The translations under genes were made by a program, and so were the position numbers. A stretch of DNA of 46,520 bases, from contig CAJUKG010000014.1 in assembly GCA_910586925.1 (NCBI GenBank), forward strand, positions 1 to 46,520. The letters run 5' to 3'. This document shows, piece by piece, positions 9,401 to 16,561 of this stretch. The notes under the pieces are model-generated. The model was not told the DNA's origin, ran no database searches, and saw only the letters and a list, made by a program, of their open reading frames with translations. The stretch is from an uncultured Christensenellaceae bacterium (GTDB lineage Bacteria; Bacillota; Clostridia; Christensenellales; Pumilibacteraceae). Position 1 is the stretch's first letter. Each line of letters begins with the position of its first letter.

Positions 9401-9680
9401 TGCCGTCCACTGTAGCTCTCGTCGGGATTACTGCCTTTGTAGCTTCCGACTTGTTAAGCAATCGGACACTGCAATCCGTTTCGTTCAAAATAACAAACTC
9501 GAACTCGGCATCCACATTTACCACGTCCGAAGATACAACATATTCTTCGGCTTGTCCCGCGGTCGCCTCATCGGCAAACGCACCTCGAGGTTCTACTCTT
9601 CCCAATAGCAATAACACAACTGCAAGCGCGATTGCAATGCCGAGAGCGAGTAAAACACCGGTTTTTGCTTTTGTTTTCAT
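6483..9680 (-). CDS. Secreted LRR_5 / InlB-repeat surface protein with glycine-rich C-terminus
   Basis: This 1065-residue protein has an N-terminal signal segment (hydrophobic residues about 8-28, possible cleavage after GAFA). BspA-type LRR_5 units cover about 80-180 and 270-450. Four Listeria-Bacteroides (InlB B-type) repeats follow at about 480-800, with motifs FLGWHYG, YDFLGCY, YNFAGYF and LYAHW. A beta-rich region after that carries a Gly/Asn-rich stretch (VNGGAGSNGTNG, YGGVPGNGGNG). The tail is rich in Pro and Ile (PPIIGGDDIPTPGPVVPPI). There is no LPXTG motif or C-terminal membrane helix. The start has an AGGAGG site. It is the last gene of the sigma-factor cassette, 54 bp after the lipoprotein. 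By eye its codon use is more AT-rich than that of flanking genes. Probable role: adhesion or cell-surface matrix. Confidence 0.88.
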   Translation of the reverse strand: MKTKAKTGVLLALGIAIALAVVLLLLGRVEPRGAFADEATAGQAEEYVVSSDVVNVDAEFEFVILNETDCSVRLLNKSEATKAVIPTRATVDGKEYRVTEIAGSGFSSSPNLVRVSLPSSIKKINSSAFTNCSKLKRINLANVEEIGNSAFYKCTGITDIIIPKAVRKIGSNVFRGTDIQVKVRASSAGEEWSASWNKNNANQDVIYNSSDRHPIELEPIYDVTARSADSIVGYSVANGQPRNEDFYTVNEDNIGEITQRENRNIFIPAEYDGKAISGIADYAFSGAQFDQLVVEYSPNSIYIAEYAFADANDNGEDTCDKTVSGNIIINRDADFDPTGYTFYNAKVKAIVMPNNFESIEEHMFDGCCGLTNIYFNEPASMTRDDILGIVEKLKNDAIDDDKFAVIIPDNIKYIKDGAFQGTTAIKELRLTYKTIEGEPSLIVGASIVAGWDSNNQKVKVDNKSKIIGWHPQWNSNFENIIYTHTIHTVTFNPNGGHFEGGNSDIITATVAQGATLEELYTVEKEHAKFLGWHYGDVKFEATTIYDYDFDIELLAKWEPVKVDILLYLCDGTDEYIIIKANYGESLPKVKTPVRPGYDFLGCYASPDKQDNQYYYHDMTSQYELKTEEPIKIYAHWRLTEYNIELQSGYGDGIVFGNVKINHNEEMRHAEKPVREHYNFAGYFDEKGGKGTKYYDADMRSAHEWDKFDNGILYAHWTPIEYEIKYELGEGGHNNAKNPTKYTVESNFTFYEPTHDTMYFDYWQCNGNAITGTKGLSGNITVEAVWSKDTQKIKLDLTNGNKDMTVAAPKVIVTLTSNSYIRPSSGKLILRIASNVESVTVNGNGYYYSMSIIIEDRDEDFVLYLHNISIIALQDYEAIKMYGDNMLYLYNTGSVVIRGRSRSDGNGGTAISCGELMINSYMNSTHSLTVNGGAGSNGTNGISGTDGGNGGYAIEANKVIINCDNVLLYGGVPGNGGNGSPLYGFKGYGGSGAYPVKDMETKKIVFVTDSFSNVHFYKSVDGTDGTGIDRPQPPVIKPDPGYVIPPIIGGDDIPTPGPVVPPIINI

Positions 9681-9734
9681 AAAATACCTCCTATGGGTTA
9701 ATTATCAAAAATTATGTAATTACAAAGTAGCGTT

Positions 9735-12404
9735 TTATGCAATAAGATTATTTGCAGGCTCCCAAACTATCGCTTGATTTTCGTTCATGGGTAATGTCAA
9801 ACTCGCATCGGCAGTCCAAAATTTATTCGGAATACCGACTTTTTCACCGTAATATTCCGCTATGCCTTTTATATAATCACGACACCACACCATGTCATTC
9901 CAAATATGCAATTCATCTTTATAATATCGTTCAACATTGTAAATAGCCGCGTCGTGCGAATATAAACTGATGCAAGTGTCGACAAAACGGCACATGAAGT
10001 CAAAGCCGACCAAACGATCCCCGATACTTTCGACAGTTTTTGCCTTTTTCAAATTACTATACCACTCCGGACGACTATAATAATAATCTAATTCATCGTA
10101 ACGAATATCTTGATATTTCAACAATCCTAACCAATGCCCGCCACCAACCAATTCTCTATAATTTTCGCCCAGTCCGAACATGGTAATTATGCTGTTATAT
10201 CTGTTATACAACGATTCCATTACGGATATTTGCGAAACTGCAGGCATATAGTAACCGCTTGTCGCCGAACGATAACCCTTTATATATCGTTCGTCAATAG
10301 ATTCCGTTGTGAAATACAAATCCACTTCTACCGCAACGGTATCCGTCAACCATTCGTTGAGCCGGTCGTACATTACGTATTGAACAACTTCCAAATACTC
10401 GCGCTCGACCGCCGTCATGGCATAGTGAACATCGTATAAAACCTGTTCCGCGCCATACTTTGCCGGATATAATTTCGCATTGATTTCATTGATACCCAAC
10501 AATAATATCTTAAATACGGGATTCGTATCGTCCGCGCTTTTCCAACGCGCATACAGCGTATCGGTTTCGAGTGCAAATCCGTAATAGCCGAGCATATATA
10601 TTCCGTCGCCGGTTATTACCTTTAATTTGTAATCTTTATCGGCATACCAACCCTCGAAAGAATAGCCTTGCATACTCGGGGTTGCGTATCCCGTTACAAT
10701 AAGCGAATCTCTTTCGATAGTTATGCTGTTCTGCATAGGCGAACCTACTGCCATTCCGTAATCGAGTGCGAACGTCTTTTGCTTCGGCTCGAAATATGCG
10801 GCATAAACTCGGCAATATTTGTCAATCGTATCACGGCGCACCGTAGAAAATTGCGAATCCGACCAACCGCAAAAAACATAACCTTCGTCGGGTATCGCTT
10901 CTACTTCCGTACATTCTACACCGGGGCGTCCTTTTTGACTGATTTCGCCCCGCAATTTGCCGCCGATACCGTTGTTTACTTTGTACTCCATACTATACCC
11001 GAAATATGCCGTTAACCACATATCGCAAGTGACGTTTTTAACGTTGCGCTCGGCCGTTTCCACCCCGTCCGACCAATATAAAAATACATAACCGTCATTG
11101 GGTATTGCTTTTACGGGTTCCGTATCGTTTCCGCGCTCGACCAAATGTAAAGTTATCCGTTCGCCGCCGCTATACACATAGCCGCCTATCGACGAGCCAT
11201 ATTGTACCCTTAATTTTCTAAGCACGAAAATAGGCTTGATTTTTATGTTTTCCTTGATATTTTCGTCCCGTCTCTCTCTCGTTTTGACGCCGTCCGACCA
11301 CTCGACAAATTCATAATCATCATTGGGAAGGGCAATCGCCTTGCTACCGCTTGTTCCGTATTGTATATGATGTTGGGTTCCATTGAAGACGCGACCTTCA
11401 ATCGGATCCAAACCGTATTCGTATTCCAACGTAAATTCTTTACGAACAAAAACGGGCTTGACTTCTATATTTTGCTTTATGTTTTCGTCCCGTCTATCCT
11501 GCGTCTTGACGCCGTCCGACCATTCGACAAAATCATATCCCTCGTTCGGAATAGCCGACACTTCATGCCCGTTTTGTCCGTATTCCACGCGCTGTTTGGC
11601 ACCGTTGATAACGCGACCTTCACTCGGATCCAAACCGCGGTCGTACTCCAACGTAAACTCTTTAATCGCAAAGTACGCGATTATCGCCATATCATTTTGC
11701 ACGTTTTTGTCTGTGCGTGTGATTTCTTTCGATCCGTCCGACCATTCGACAAACTCGTAACCTTCGTCGGGCACAGCCGTTACCGAAGCCGCGCTGTCGA
11801 GATATTTCACCGACTGTATATAGTCTTTGTGCAAAGATTTATTATCGCGCACCGCGCCGTTGCCGTCGGATAGGTACCTGACGTTGTAACTCTTTTTGAC
11901 GAACACGGCTTTAACGACCTTATCGCCTATTACTTCGGTATCTTTTCGCGTCGCGTCTTTCACGCCGTCCGACCATTCGATGAACACATATCCGTTATCG
12001 GGAACCGCCGTCACTTCTTCCGCATCGCCGCCCCATTCAACCGACTGCGACGCATTGCCGCTTATCGTACCGTTACCGTACGCTACATAAGTTACGTCGA
12101 TTGCTTTCTTGTGAAATATCGCCGTGACGTTTATATCCGACTGCACTGCTTTATCTTCCCGCCGCGCGGCTTTAACGCCGTCCGACCACTCGACAAATAC
12201 AAATCCGTAATATGGCACAGCCTCTACGCCGCTTCCGTCGCCGCCGACGTCGACCGTTTGTTCGGCTATTCCGTCGATATATCCGCCGCGCTCCGCCGCA
12301 TAGTTCAAACCGCATGTTTGCGAACAGCCCGTTGCCGCCGCGCCGATTATCGCCATGCTTACTACTGTCAATGCTATTATAAATAATTTACGTAAAGTTT
12401 TCAT
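9735..12404 (-). CDS. Lipoprotein with seven InlB-type WSDG repeats and an unassigned C-terminal domain
   Basis: This 889-residue protein has a lipobox (IIGAAATGC, lipidated Cys27), so it is a membrane-anchored surface protein. About residues 35-540 hold seven divergent InlB B-like repeats, each centred on a W-S-D motif (FVEWSDGVK four times, FIEWSDGVK and FLYWSDGVE among the variants). Repeats 4 and 5 are the most alike and suggest a recent duplication. A single GYSFEGWYADKD...LYARW repeat of the Listeria-Bacteroides type comes next. The last 280 or so residues form a Tyr- and Trp-rich helical-looking domain that I do not recognise, with no HExxH or other catalytic signature. The start follows GGTGGG. 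It is 7 bp after the upstream membrane-protein gene, so it is almost certainly co-transcribed. Confidence 0.85.
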   Translation of the reverse strand: MKTLRKLFIIALTVVSMAIIGAAATGCSQTCGLNYAAERGGYIDGIAEQTVDVGGDGSGVEAVPYYGFVFVEWSDGVKAARREDKAVQSDINVTAIFHKKAIDVTYVAYGNGTISGNASQSVEWGGDAEEVTAVPDNGYVFIEWSDGVKDATRKDTEVIGDKVVKAVFVKKSYNVRYLSDGNGAVRDNKSLHKDYIQSVKYLDSAASVTAVPDEGYEFVEWSDGSKEITRTDKNVQNDMAIIAYFAIKEFTLEYDRGLDPSEGRVINGAKQRVEYGQNGHEVSAIPNEGYDFVEWSDGVKTQDRRDENIKQNIEVKPVFVRKEFTLEYEYGLDPIEGRVFNGTQHHIQYGTSGSKAIALPNDDYEFVEWSDGVKTRERRDENIKENIKIKPIFVLRKLRVQYGSSIGGYVYSGGERITLHLVERGNDTEPVKAIPNDGYVFLYWSDGVETAERNVKNVTCDMWLTAYFGYSMEYKVNNGIGGKLRGEISQKGRPGVECTEVEAIPDEGYVFCGWSDSQFSTVRRDTIDKYCRVYAAYFEPKQKTFALDYGMAVGSPMQNSITIERDSLIVTGYATPSMQGYSFEGWYADKDYKLKVITGDGIYMLGYYGFALETDTLYARWKSADDTNPVFKILLLGINEINAKLYPAKYGAEQVLYDVHYAMTAVEREYLEVVQYVMYDRLNEWLTDTVAVEVDLYFTTESIDERYIKGYRSATSGYYMPAVSQISVMESLYNRYNSIITMFGLGENYRELVGGGHWLGLLKYQDIRYDELDYYYSRPEWYSNLKKAKTVESIGDRLVGFDFMCRFVDTCISLYSHDAAIYNVERYYKDELHIWNDMVWCRDYIKGIAEYYGEKVGIPNKFWTADASLTLPMNENQAIVWEPANNLIA

Positions 12405-12411
12405 ATCCCAC

Positions 12412-13128
12412 CTAATCTATAAAATTATTGATAAAATAATCTATTTCGTTATCGAAAGACAACACCCGCATATAAATCTTTCGCCCCTCGTTTTTGGGTT
12501 GCAGCTCCATATAGTACGCAAATAAATCCGCTTCCTGTTTGCCCGCATACCTATATTGCACCGTATAAGCAGCCGTTTCGGCATGTTCGGTCAAATTTTC
12601 GTATGCATATTGTCCGAAAAATCCAATATCATTATAAACTATTCTGATAGTTATGATGTAATAATCGGACGCTTCGAAATCACCGTAAAATGTTGCGTAT
12701 GCCATATCCCCGTCTTTTTCCGTTAATTGCTTATCGCTTGTCAATTCGAATAACTTTCCGAGCATCGGGTATTCGTTCAAATGCCGCTCGACTTCTTCGG
12801 CGGACATTTCTCTGTGTATATAATCGCCGTTGGCACCGAATGTCGGTTCTCTATCGAACGGCGAACCAGTAGCGTCGGACGCACCCAAGCCGAATATCAA
12901 GCCGACGGCGACACCCGCCAACACCGCCGCAAACAGCGCAAATAGCCATGCGAATTTCGGCATTACGCGCTTCTTCGTGCCGTCCGCCTGCGTTATAACA
13001 TTATTTGTCGATTTTCCGAACCCGTCCAACCGCTCGCCGTTCTTTTCGAGCCACGTATCGAATCCGTCGGCTTCGCAATCGAGTTCGCCGCGCACTCTTT
13101 TCTTGATCTCTTTATCCGATTTACTCAT
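12412..13128 (-). CDS. Single-pass membrane protein, candidate anti-sigma factor
   Basis: This 238-residue protein has a charged cytoplasmic N-terminus of about 58 residues (RVRGELDCEADGFDTWLEKNG). One transmembrane helix follows (about 59-81, FAWLFALFAAVLAGVAVGLI), then an extracellular domain of about 155 residues rich in Tyr and acidic residues. It matches no family I can name. Being two genes downstream of a sigma factor, with the topology of membrane anti-sigma factors, it may hold that sigma factor. That is inference: no zinc-binding HxxxCxxC motif is present. The start at 13128 has GAGGTG; the frame also opens at a TTG at 13140. Spacing is 8 bp to the protease upstream and 7 bp to the lipoprotein downstream. 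Confidence 0.7.
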   Translation of the reverse strand: MSKSDKEIKKRVRGELDCEADGFDTWLEKNGERLDGFGKSTNNVITQADGTKKRVMPKFAWLFALFAAVLAGVAVGLIFGLGASDATGSPFDREPTFGANGDYIHREMSAEEVERHLNEYPMLGKLFELTSDKQLTEKDGDMAYATFYGDFEASDYYIITIRIVYNDIGFFGQYAYENLTEHAETAAYTVQYRYAGKQEADLFAYYMELQPKNEGRKIYMRVLSFDNEIDYFINNFID

Positions 13129-13136
13129 TTTGCACC

Positions 13137-13946
13137 TCAATAAATATCAACGGCATAGCCGTCTGCTATTTGCGTAAAATCATCCAAAAACACATACGAC
13201 CGCTCTTTTCCAAGCCCCGTCGCCACTTTTAACACCGTCATGCTTTTTATCAACGCACCGCTCGTATCGTAATATTCGATCTCTTTATATCCGTAAGCCA
13301 CCAACACGTGTGCGCCGCCGTAATACTGTTTATTATAAGTGTCCTTTCCTCCCGCCGTCGCGACTTCTTCGATTTCGGTCGTTACGTATCTATTTACGAA
13401 CATCACGACGGGGCGCGAACTTGCGAATGAAGATATGAGTGCGTTTTTATCCCCGCCCACGCGCGTAAACGATATATTTCTGCCCTTGCTCGTTACGTAC
13501 GACGTCAAGCCGTTCTTAAATCCCGACACCGAAGTGCCGCCTTCCGCCGACGTATTCGTGCCCATGCGCACGTACAGATCCTCGGTTGTCGTTTGCACTG
13601 CCTGTGTTTGCGGGTAGTACACAACCCTGTCGCGTATTACGCGTGCGGAAGTAAATCCCGCAATAAGCTCGTTATAGTCTTTGTCGTAATACCCGAGCAC
13701 AATAGCCCCCGCGACGTTTGCGCATGTATTTTCATATGATCCCGGATAATAATAGCACGGCAGTCCGTACGGGATCTCGCGATCTTCCGATTCGTCCTTG
13801 CTATTATATACAACGGTTTCGATTTTCGTTTCGATCAACGACGCGCCGAAAAAACCGTCGCAGAAATACATCTCGGCATCACTGCATTTTACGCCCGCGC
13901 CGAGGCTCATTGTCAGAGATAAGATCAATGCGGTAAGTATGTTCAT
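13137..13946 (-). CDS. Secreted papain-like (C39/C10-like) cysteine protease, putative
   Basis: This is a 269-residue protein with a signal peptide (MNILTALILSLTMSLGAGV). The arrangement YENTCANVAGAIVLGYYDKD (Cys75 at the start of a helix) and GGAHVLVAYGYKE (His213) is that of papain-fold peptidases of the C39-like or streptopain-like groups. A later Asp/Asn is probably supplied near YVFLDDF. The substrate is unknown. It lies between the sigma factor (72 bp upstream) and the candidate anti-sigma membrane protein (8 bp downstream). It might therefore cut the extracellular part of that protein or mature the surface proteins made by this operon; both are inference. The start at 13946 has an AAAGGAGG site and beats the longer frame that begins at 14009. 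Confidence 0.65.
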   Translation of the reverse strand: MNILTALILSLTMSLGAGVKCSDAEMYFCDGFFGASLIETKIETVVYNSKDESEDREIPYGLPCYYYPGSYENTCANVAGAIVLGYYDKDYNELIAGFTSARVIRDRVVYYPQTQAVQTTTEDLYVRMGTNTSAEGGTSVSGFKNGLTSYVTSKGRNISFTRVGGDKNALISSFASSRPVVMFVNRYVTTEIEEVATAGGKDTYNKQYYGGAHVLVAYGYKEIEYYDTSGALIKSMTVLKVATGLGKERSYVFLDDFTQIADGYAVDIY

Positions 13947-14018
13947 ATCGCCTCCTTTGCCTTCTATATAAATGACAATTCGGCGACGAAAAAAGTATCG
14001 CTTCCGCAAAAATATTTT

Positions 14019-14537
14019 CTAATTTTTATATAGTGTTGCTATCTTGTCTTTGATTTTCTTGTATTTTCGTTTAACCGTAATATACGCTTCGCCCCTATCC
14101 CGAGCAATGCGTTTCAACGTCAAGTCCCATACTATATGCTTAATGAAAATATCTTTCTCGGCGTCGTCGAGCAAATCGAGCACATCGTAATAAAACAGAT
14201 TATCCTCTTGCTCGCATGCGCGCGTCGCCAATACTTCGCTTTCCGTACACACGGCGCGCTCCGATCTATGTAAAAAGTTTATCGCTTCGTTTTGCGTCAT
14301 TCGGACCAATAATCCGACATGGTTTACTATCTTTTTCGGATCGCCGCGGTAATCGCACAGTTTTTCGATTACCGTCATTGCTATGTCCTCGGCGTCCTCT
14401 TTGTTGCGCACATAACCGCGGGCTGTATCACGAAGTAGTTTGTAATACGCCTCGTATATCATCCGCAGTGCTTTCATGTCCTTATTTTGCAGGGCGACGA
14501 CGCAGTTTATGAATTTTTCAGTACTCATAATCGACAT
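14019..14537 (-). CDS. ECF-type RNA polymerase sigma factor
   Basis: This is a 172-residue sigma-70 family protein with only regions 2 and 4. Region 2 is around residues 15-65 (IYEAYYKLLRDTARGYVRNKEDAEDIAM...), and region 4 around 115-165 (LLDDAEKDIFIKHIVWDLTLKRIARDRG). It would direct RNA polymerase to a small regulon, probably including this operon. There are two possible starts, ATG at 14537 (MSIMSTEK) and ATG at 14528 (MSTEK). Neither has a clear Shine-Dalgarno site, and both lie in one arm of a 12-bp inverted repeat that also covers the -10 box. It is the first gene of the five-gene cassette running down to 6483. Confidence 0.88.
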   Translation of the reverse strand: MSIMSTEKFINCVVALQNKDMKALRMIYEAYYKLLRDTARGYVRNKEDAEDIAMTVIEKLCDYRGDPKKIVNHVGLLVRMTQNEAINFLHRSERAVCTESEVLATRACEQEDNLFYYDVLDLLDDAEKDIFIKHIVWDLTLKRIARDRGEAYITVKRKYKKIKDKIATLYKN

Positions 14538-14563
14538 AAATTATCACTATATATGTCGATTAT
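14527..14563 (-). promoter_or_regulatory. 12-bp perfect inverted repeat over the -10 box and start codons of the sigma gene
   Basis: On the minus strand ATAATCGACATA (14563-14552), a 13-nt spacer and TATGTCGATTAT (14538-14527) form a perfect dyad. One arm overlaps the -10 TATAAT; the other contains both candidate ATG codons. Because transcription should start inside or just after the first arm, the repeat more likely works as a DNA operator than as an RNA hairpin. Confidence 0.75.
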
Positions 14564-14587
14564 AACACATTATTTCGTATTTTGCAA
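14559..14587 (-). promoter_or_regulatory. Promoter of the sigma-factor cassette
   Basis: On the minus strand TTGCAA (14587-14582), a 17-nt spacer and TATAAT (14564-14559) resemble a housekeeping sigma-A promoter. The leader would be only about 15 nt. Confidence 0.75.
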
Positions 14588-14606
14588 CTTTATGCAATCA
14601 TGCGTG

Positions 14607-16289
14607 TTATTCCGCGGCGAACTTGCACGCCTCGGATATTGTAGTCGCGTCGGCGACAAACGTTTCGCCCGCAAGCCGCAGGTATTTACACGTCGAGCGC
14701 GACACAAACGCTATTTCTCCGCTCGCCGTCATCACGGCGTCGAATTTTGCCGAACTTTGGGTTTGGGGCGTGCCGCACATGACCGCACCGCCCGCACCGA
14801 CGTACATCTGTTTGCCGCCGACGGTCACCGTCGCGCCGCCGACCGCCGCGTTCGTTATTTTGACGGTGCGCCGCGCGTTGTAATCGGTAGTCACGCCGAG
14901 CCTGTCGGTCGCGGTAACGTACATTTCGTTCACGGTAAAGTCGTACTCGCCCGAATTCGGTATATCGGTAAGCGGCGCGGTCGCGTACTGCTTGATTATG
15001 CTTTCGAGCGAACGGGTGTTTTCTCCCGACCCGAAAGCGTACAGTTTGGACGCTTCGCCGCCCGTGCGAAGGAGTGCGAACTTCGCGAGTATATCCGCAT
15101 ACTCGTCGTTCGTCGCGTTTACCTTTTGGTCGTTCGCGCCGCGGATATTCACTACGCCCCACGGCATATTCCCCCAGATCTTGTACGTCCAGCTCGTCCA
15201 GTGCCAGCCGCGCCTGTTCATGAGGTCGAGAGTATAATCCCATTTTTCGGTGCTGCCGTAATTCGTGAATTCACCCATTTGCAACGGTAAGCCGAATTTT
15301 TGTTCTTCTACGCCGTCGAGCTTGTCGTTCCAACTCGTGCCGTGCTCGTTGACTGTCAGCTTGTCGCCCGGATAATGGTGGAATGAATACATGCAGTTTT
15401 CCCAGCCGTATGTTTCGGGCTTCGGCAGGTCTTTCCCGTCCCAACACGACTCGATGATCACTATATGCTTTTCGTCCTTACTGCGTATCGCGTCATACAG
15501 CATGTCGAAACACTCAAAATGCCGCTCGCTCGTAAGCCCCGCTTTCTCGCCCGGCTCGTTGAGTATATCGTACCCCGCGACGGCGGGATTGTCGACATAG
15601 TGCTCGGCGATCGCCGTCCACATATCGGCGGTGAGTTTCATCATGCGCTCGTCGCTATAGAACCCCACGTCGCTCGCCGAACCTATTATCTGCCCGCTGT
15701 GGTCCTGACCGTTCTGCGACCCGTACGCGCCGTGCATATCGAGTATCGTGTATATTCCTCGCGCCGCCGCTTTCTCCACGAAATCGTCGAGAAGGGTAAA
15801 ATCGTACGCCTTCCCCGCGTCCGCGTAATCGTTATCCCGCACCGCCGCGAAGTCGAGCGTCATGTACGTAAACGGCAAACGTATGCAGTTTATGCCCATT
15901 CTCTCGCAGATCTCGAAATCGGCGTCCGACCACCAATTATCGCGATATTCCCGCCACAGCTCTTTGGTGTTTTCCTCGCCGAACCGCGAAATGAAAGTCT
16001 GCGTGAGCGAGCGAAAATCGTTGGACGGGCTCGAACCGTACACAAATCCCGTCATCCAATGCTCGGTGACGAACAGTCCGCCCGCATTGACGCCGCGAAG
16101 CAATATCGTTTCGCCGTCGCTGTTTTTTACGGTATCGCCGTCCGCAGTCAACTGCTTGAGCGCGACGACCTCCGGTTCTTCCGGCGGCGGATCGTTGTCC
16201 GTATTGGGCGGAACGGGTCCGGCGCATGCGGCAAGAGCCGCCGTCGCCGCGACGACCGTCGCCGCGAGATAAAGTTTACGTATTCTCAT
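14607..16289 (-). CDS. Glycoside hydrolase family 5 lipoprotein (cellulase / endoglucanase-like)
   Basis: This 560-residue protein has a lipoprotein signal (ALAAC, lipidated Cys22) and a Pro/Glu-rich linker, so it acts at the cell surface. The GH5 TIM barrel covers about 45-430: RGVNAGG, ICERMGINCIRLPF, LDMHGAYG, the acid/base Glu245 in DILNEPGEK, HHYPG, the nucleophile Glu340 in LQMGEF, and WTSWTYK. It would cut beta-1,4- or beta-1,3-linked glucans or related plant glycans. The last 120 or so residues form a small beta domain (VTVGGKQMYVGAGGAVMCG, FVSRSTCKYLRLAGE). The start at 16289 has GGGAG. It is divergent from the GH3 gene. No clear terminator separates it from the sigma cassette 69 bp downstream, so read-through is possible. 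Confidence 0.9.
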   Translation of the reverse strand: MRIRKLYLAATVVAATAALAACAGPVPPNTDNDPPPEEPEVVALKQLTADGDTVKNSDGETILLRGVNAGGLFVTEHWMTGFVYGSSPSNDFRSLTQTFISRFGEENTKELWREYRDNWWSDADFEICERMGINCIRLPFTYMTLDFAAVRDNDYADAGKAYDFTLLDDFVEKAAARGIYTILDMHGAYGSQNGQDHSGQIIGSASDVGFYSDERMMKLTADMWTAIAEHYVDNPAVAGYDILNEPGEKAGLTSERHFECFDMLYDAIRSKDEKHIVIIESCWDGKDLPKPETYGWENCMYSFHHYPGDKLTVNEHGTSWNDKLDGVEEQKFGLPLQMGEFTNYGSTEKWDYTLDLMNRRGWHWTSWTYKIWGNMPWGVVNIRGANDQKVNATNDEYADILAKFALLRTGGEASKLYAFGSGENTRSLESIIKQYATAPLTDIPNSGEYDFTVNEMYVTATDRLGVTTDYNARRTVKITNAAVGGATVTVGGKQMYVGAGGAVMCGTPQTQSSAKFDAVMTASGEIAFVSRSTCKYLRLAGETFVADATTISEACKFAAE

Positions 16290-16412
16290 GTTTTCTCCCG
16301 TCGGTCGTATTCGTATTTTTATTATACCAAAAATACCGCGCAACGCGCTTGCAAATTTCGCAAGAAACGCGGCATTTTGCGAACGTGACGGAATTTGCCG
16401 CAAATTTCTATT

Positions 16413-16441
16413 ATAATCACTCTGTATGATAAAGTGATTAT
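16413..16441. promoter_or_regulatory. Inverted repeat in the GH5-GH3 intergenic region, candidate operator
   Basis: ATAATCACT (16413-16421), 11 nt, then AGTGATTAT (16433-16441) is a 9-bp perfect dyad. It overlaps TATAAT (16412-16417) and adjoins TATACT (16442-16447). It sits in the divergent 272-bp gap between the two glycosidase genes and could bind a regulator for both. No good -35 box was found for either -10. Confidence 0.5.
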
Positions 16442-16561
16442 TATACTAAAGAAAAGGATGAAAGTGCAATAACGGATATTTCGGCGTAACGTTGACAATA
16501 TAGCTAAACCTTGCCCGATTTATTATAAAGTAATTTTTCTCAAGGAGGAAGGATCATTCCA

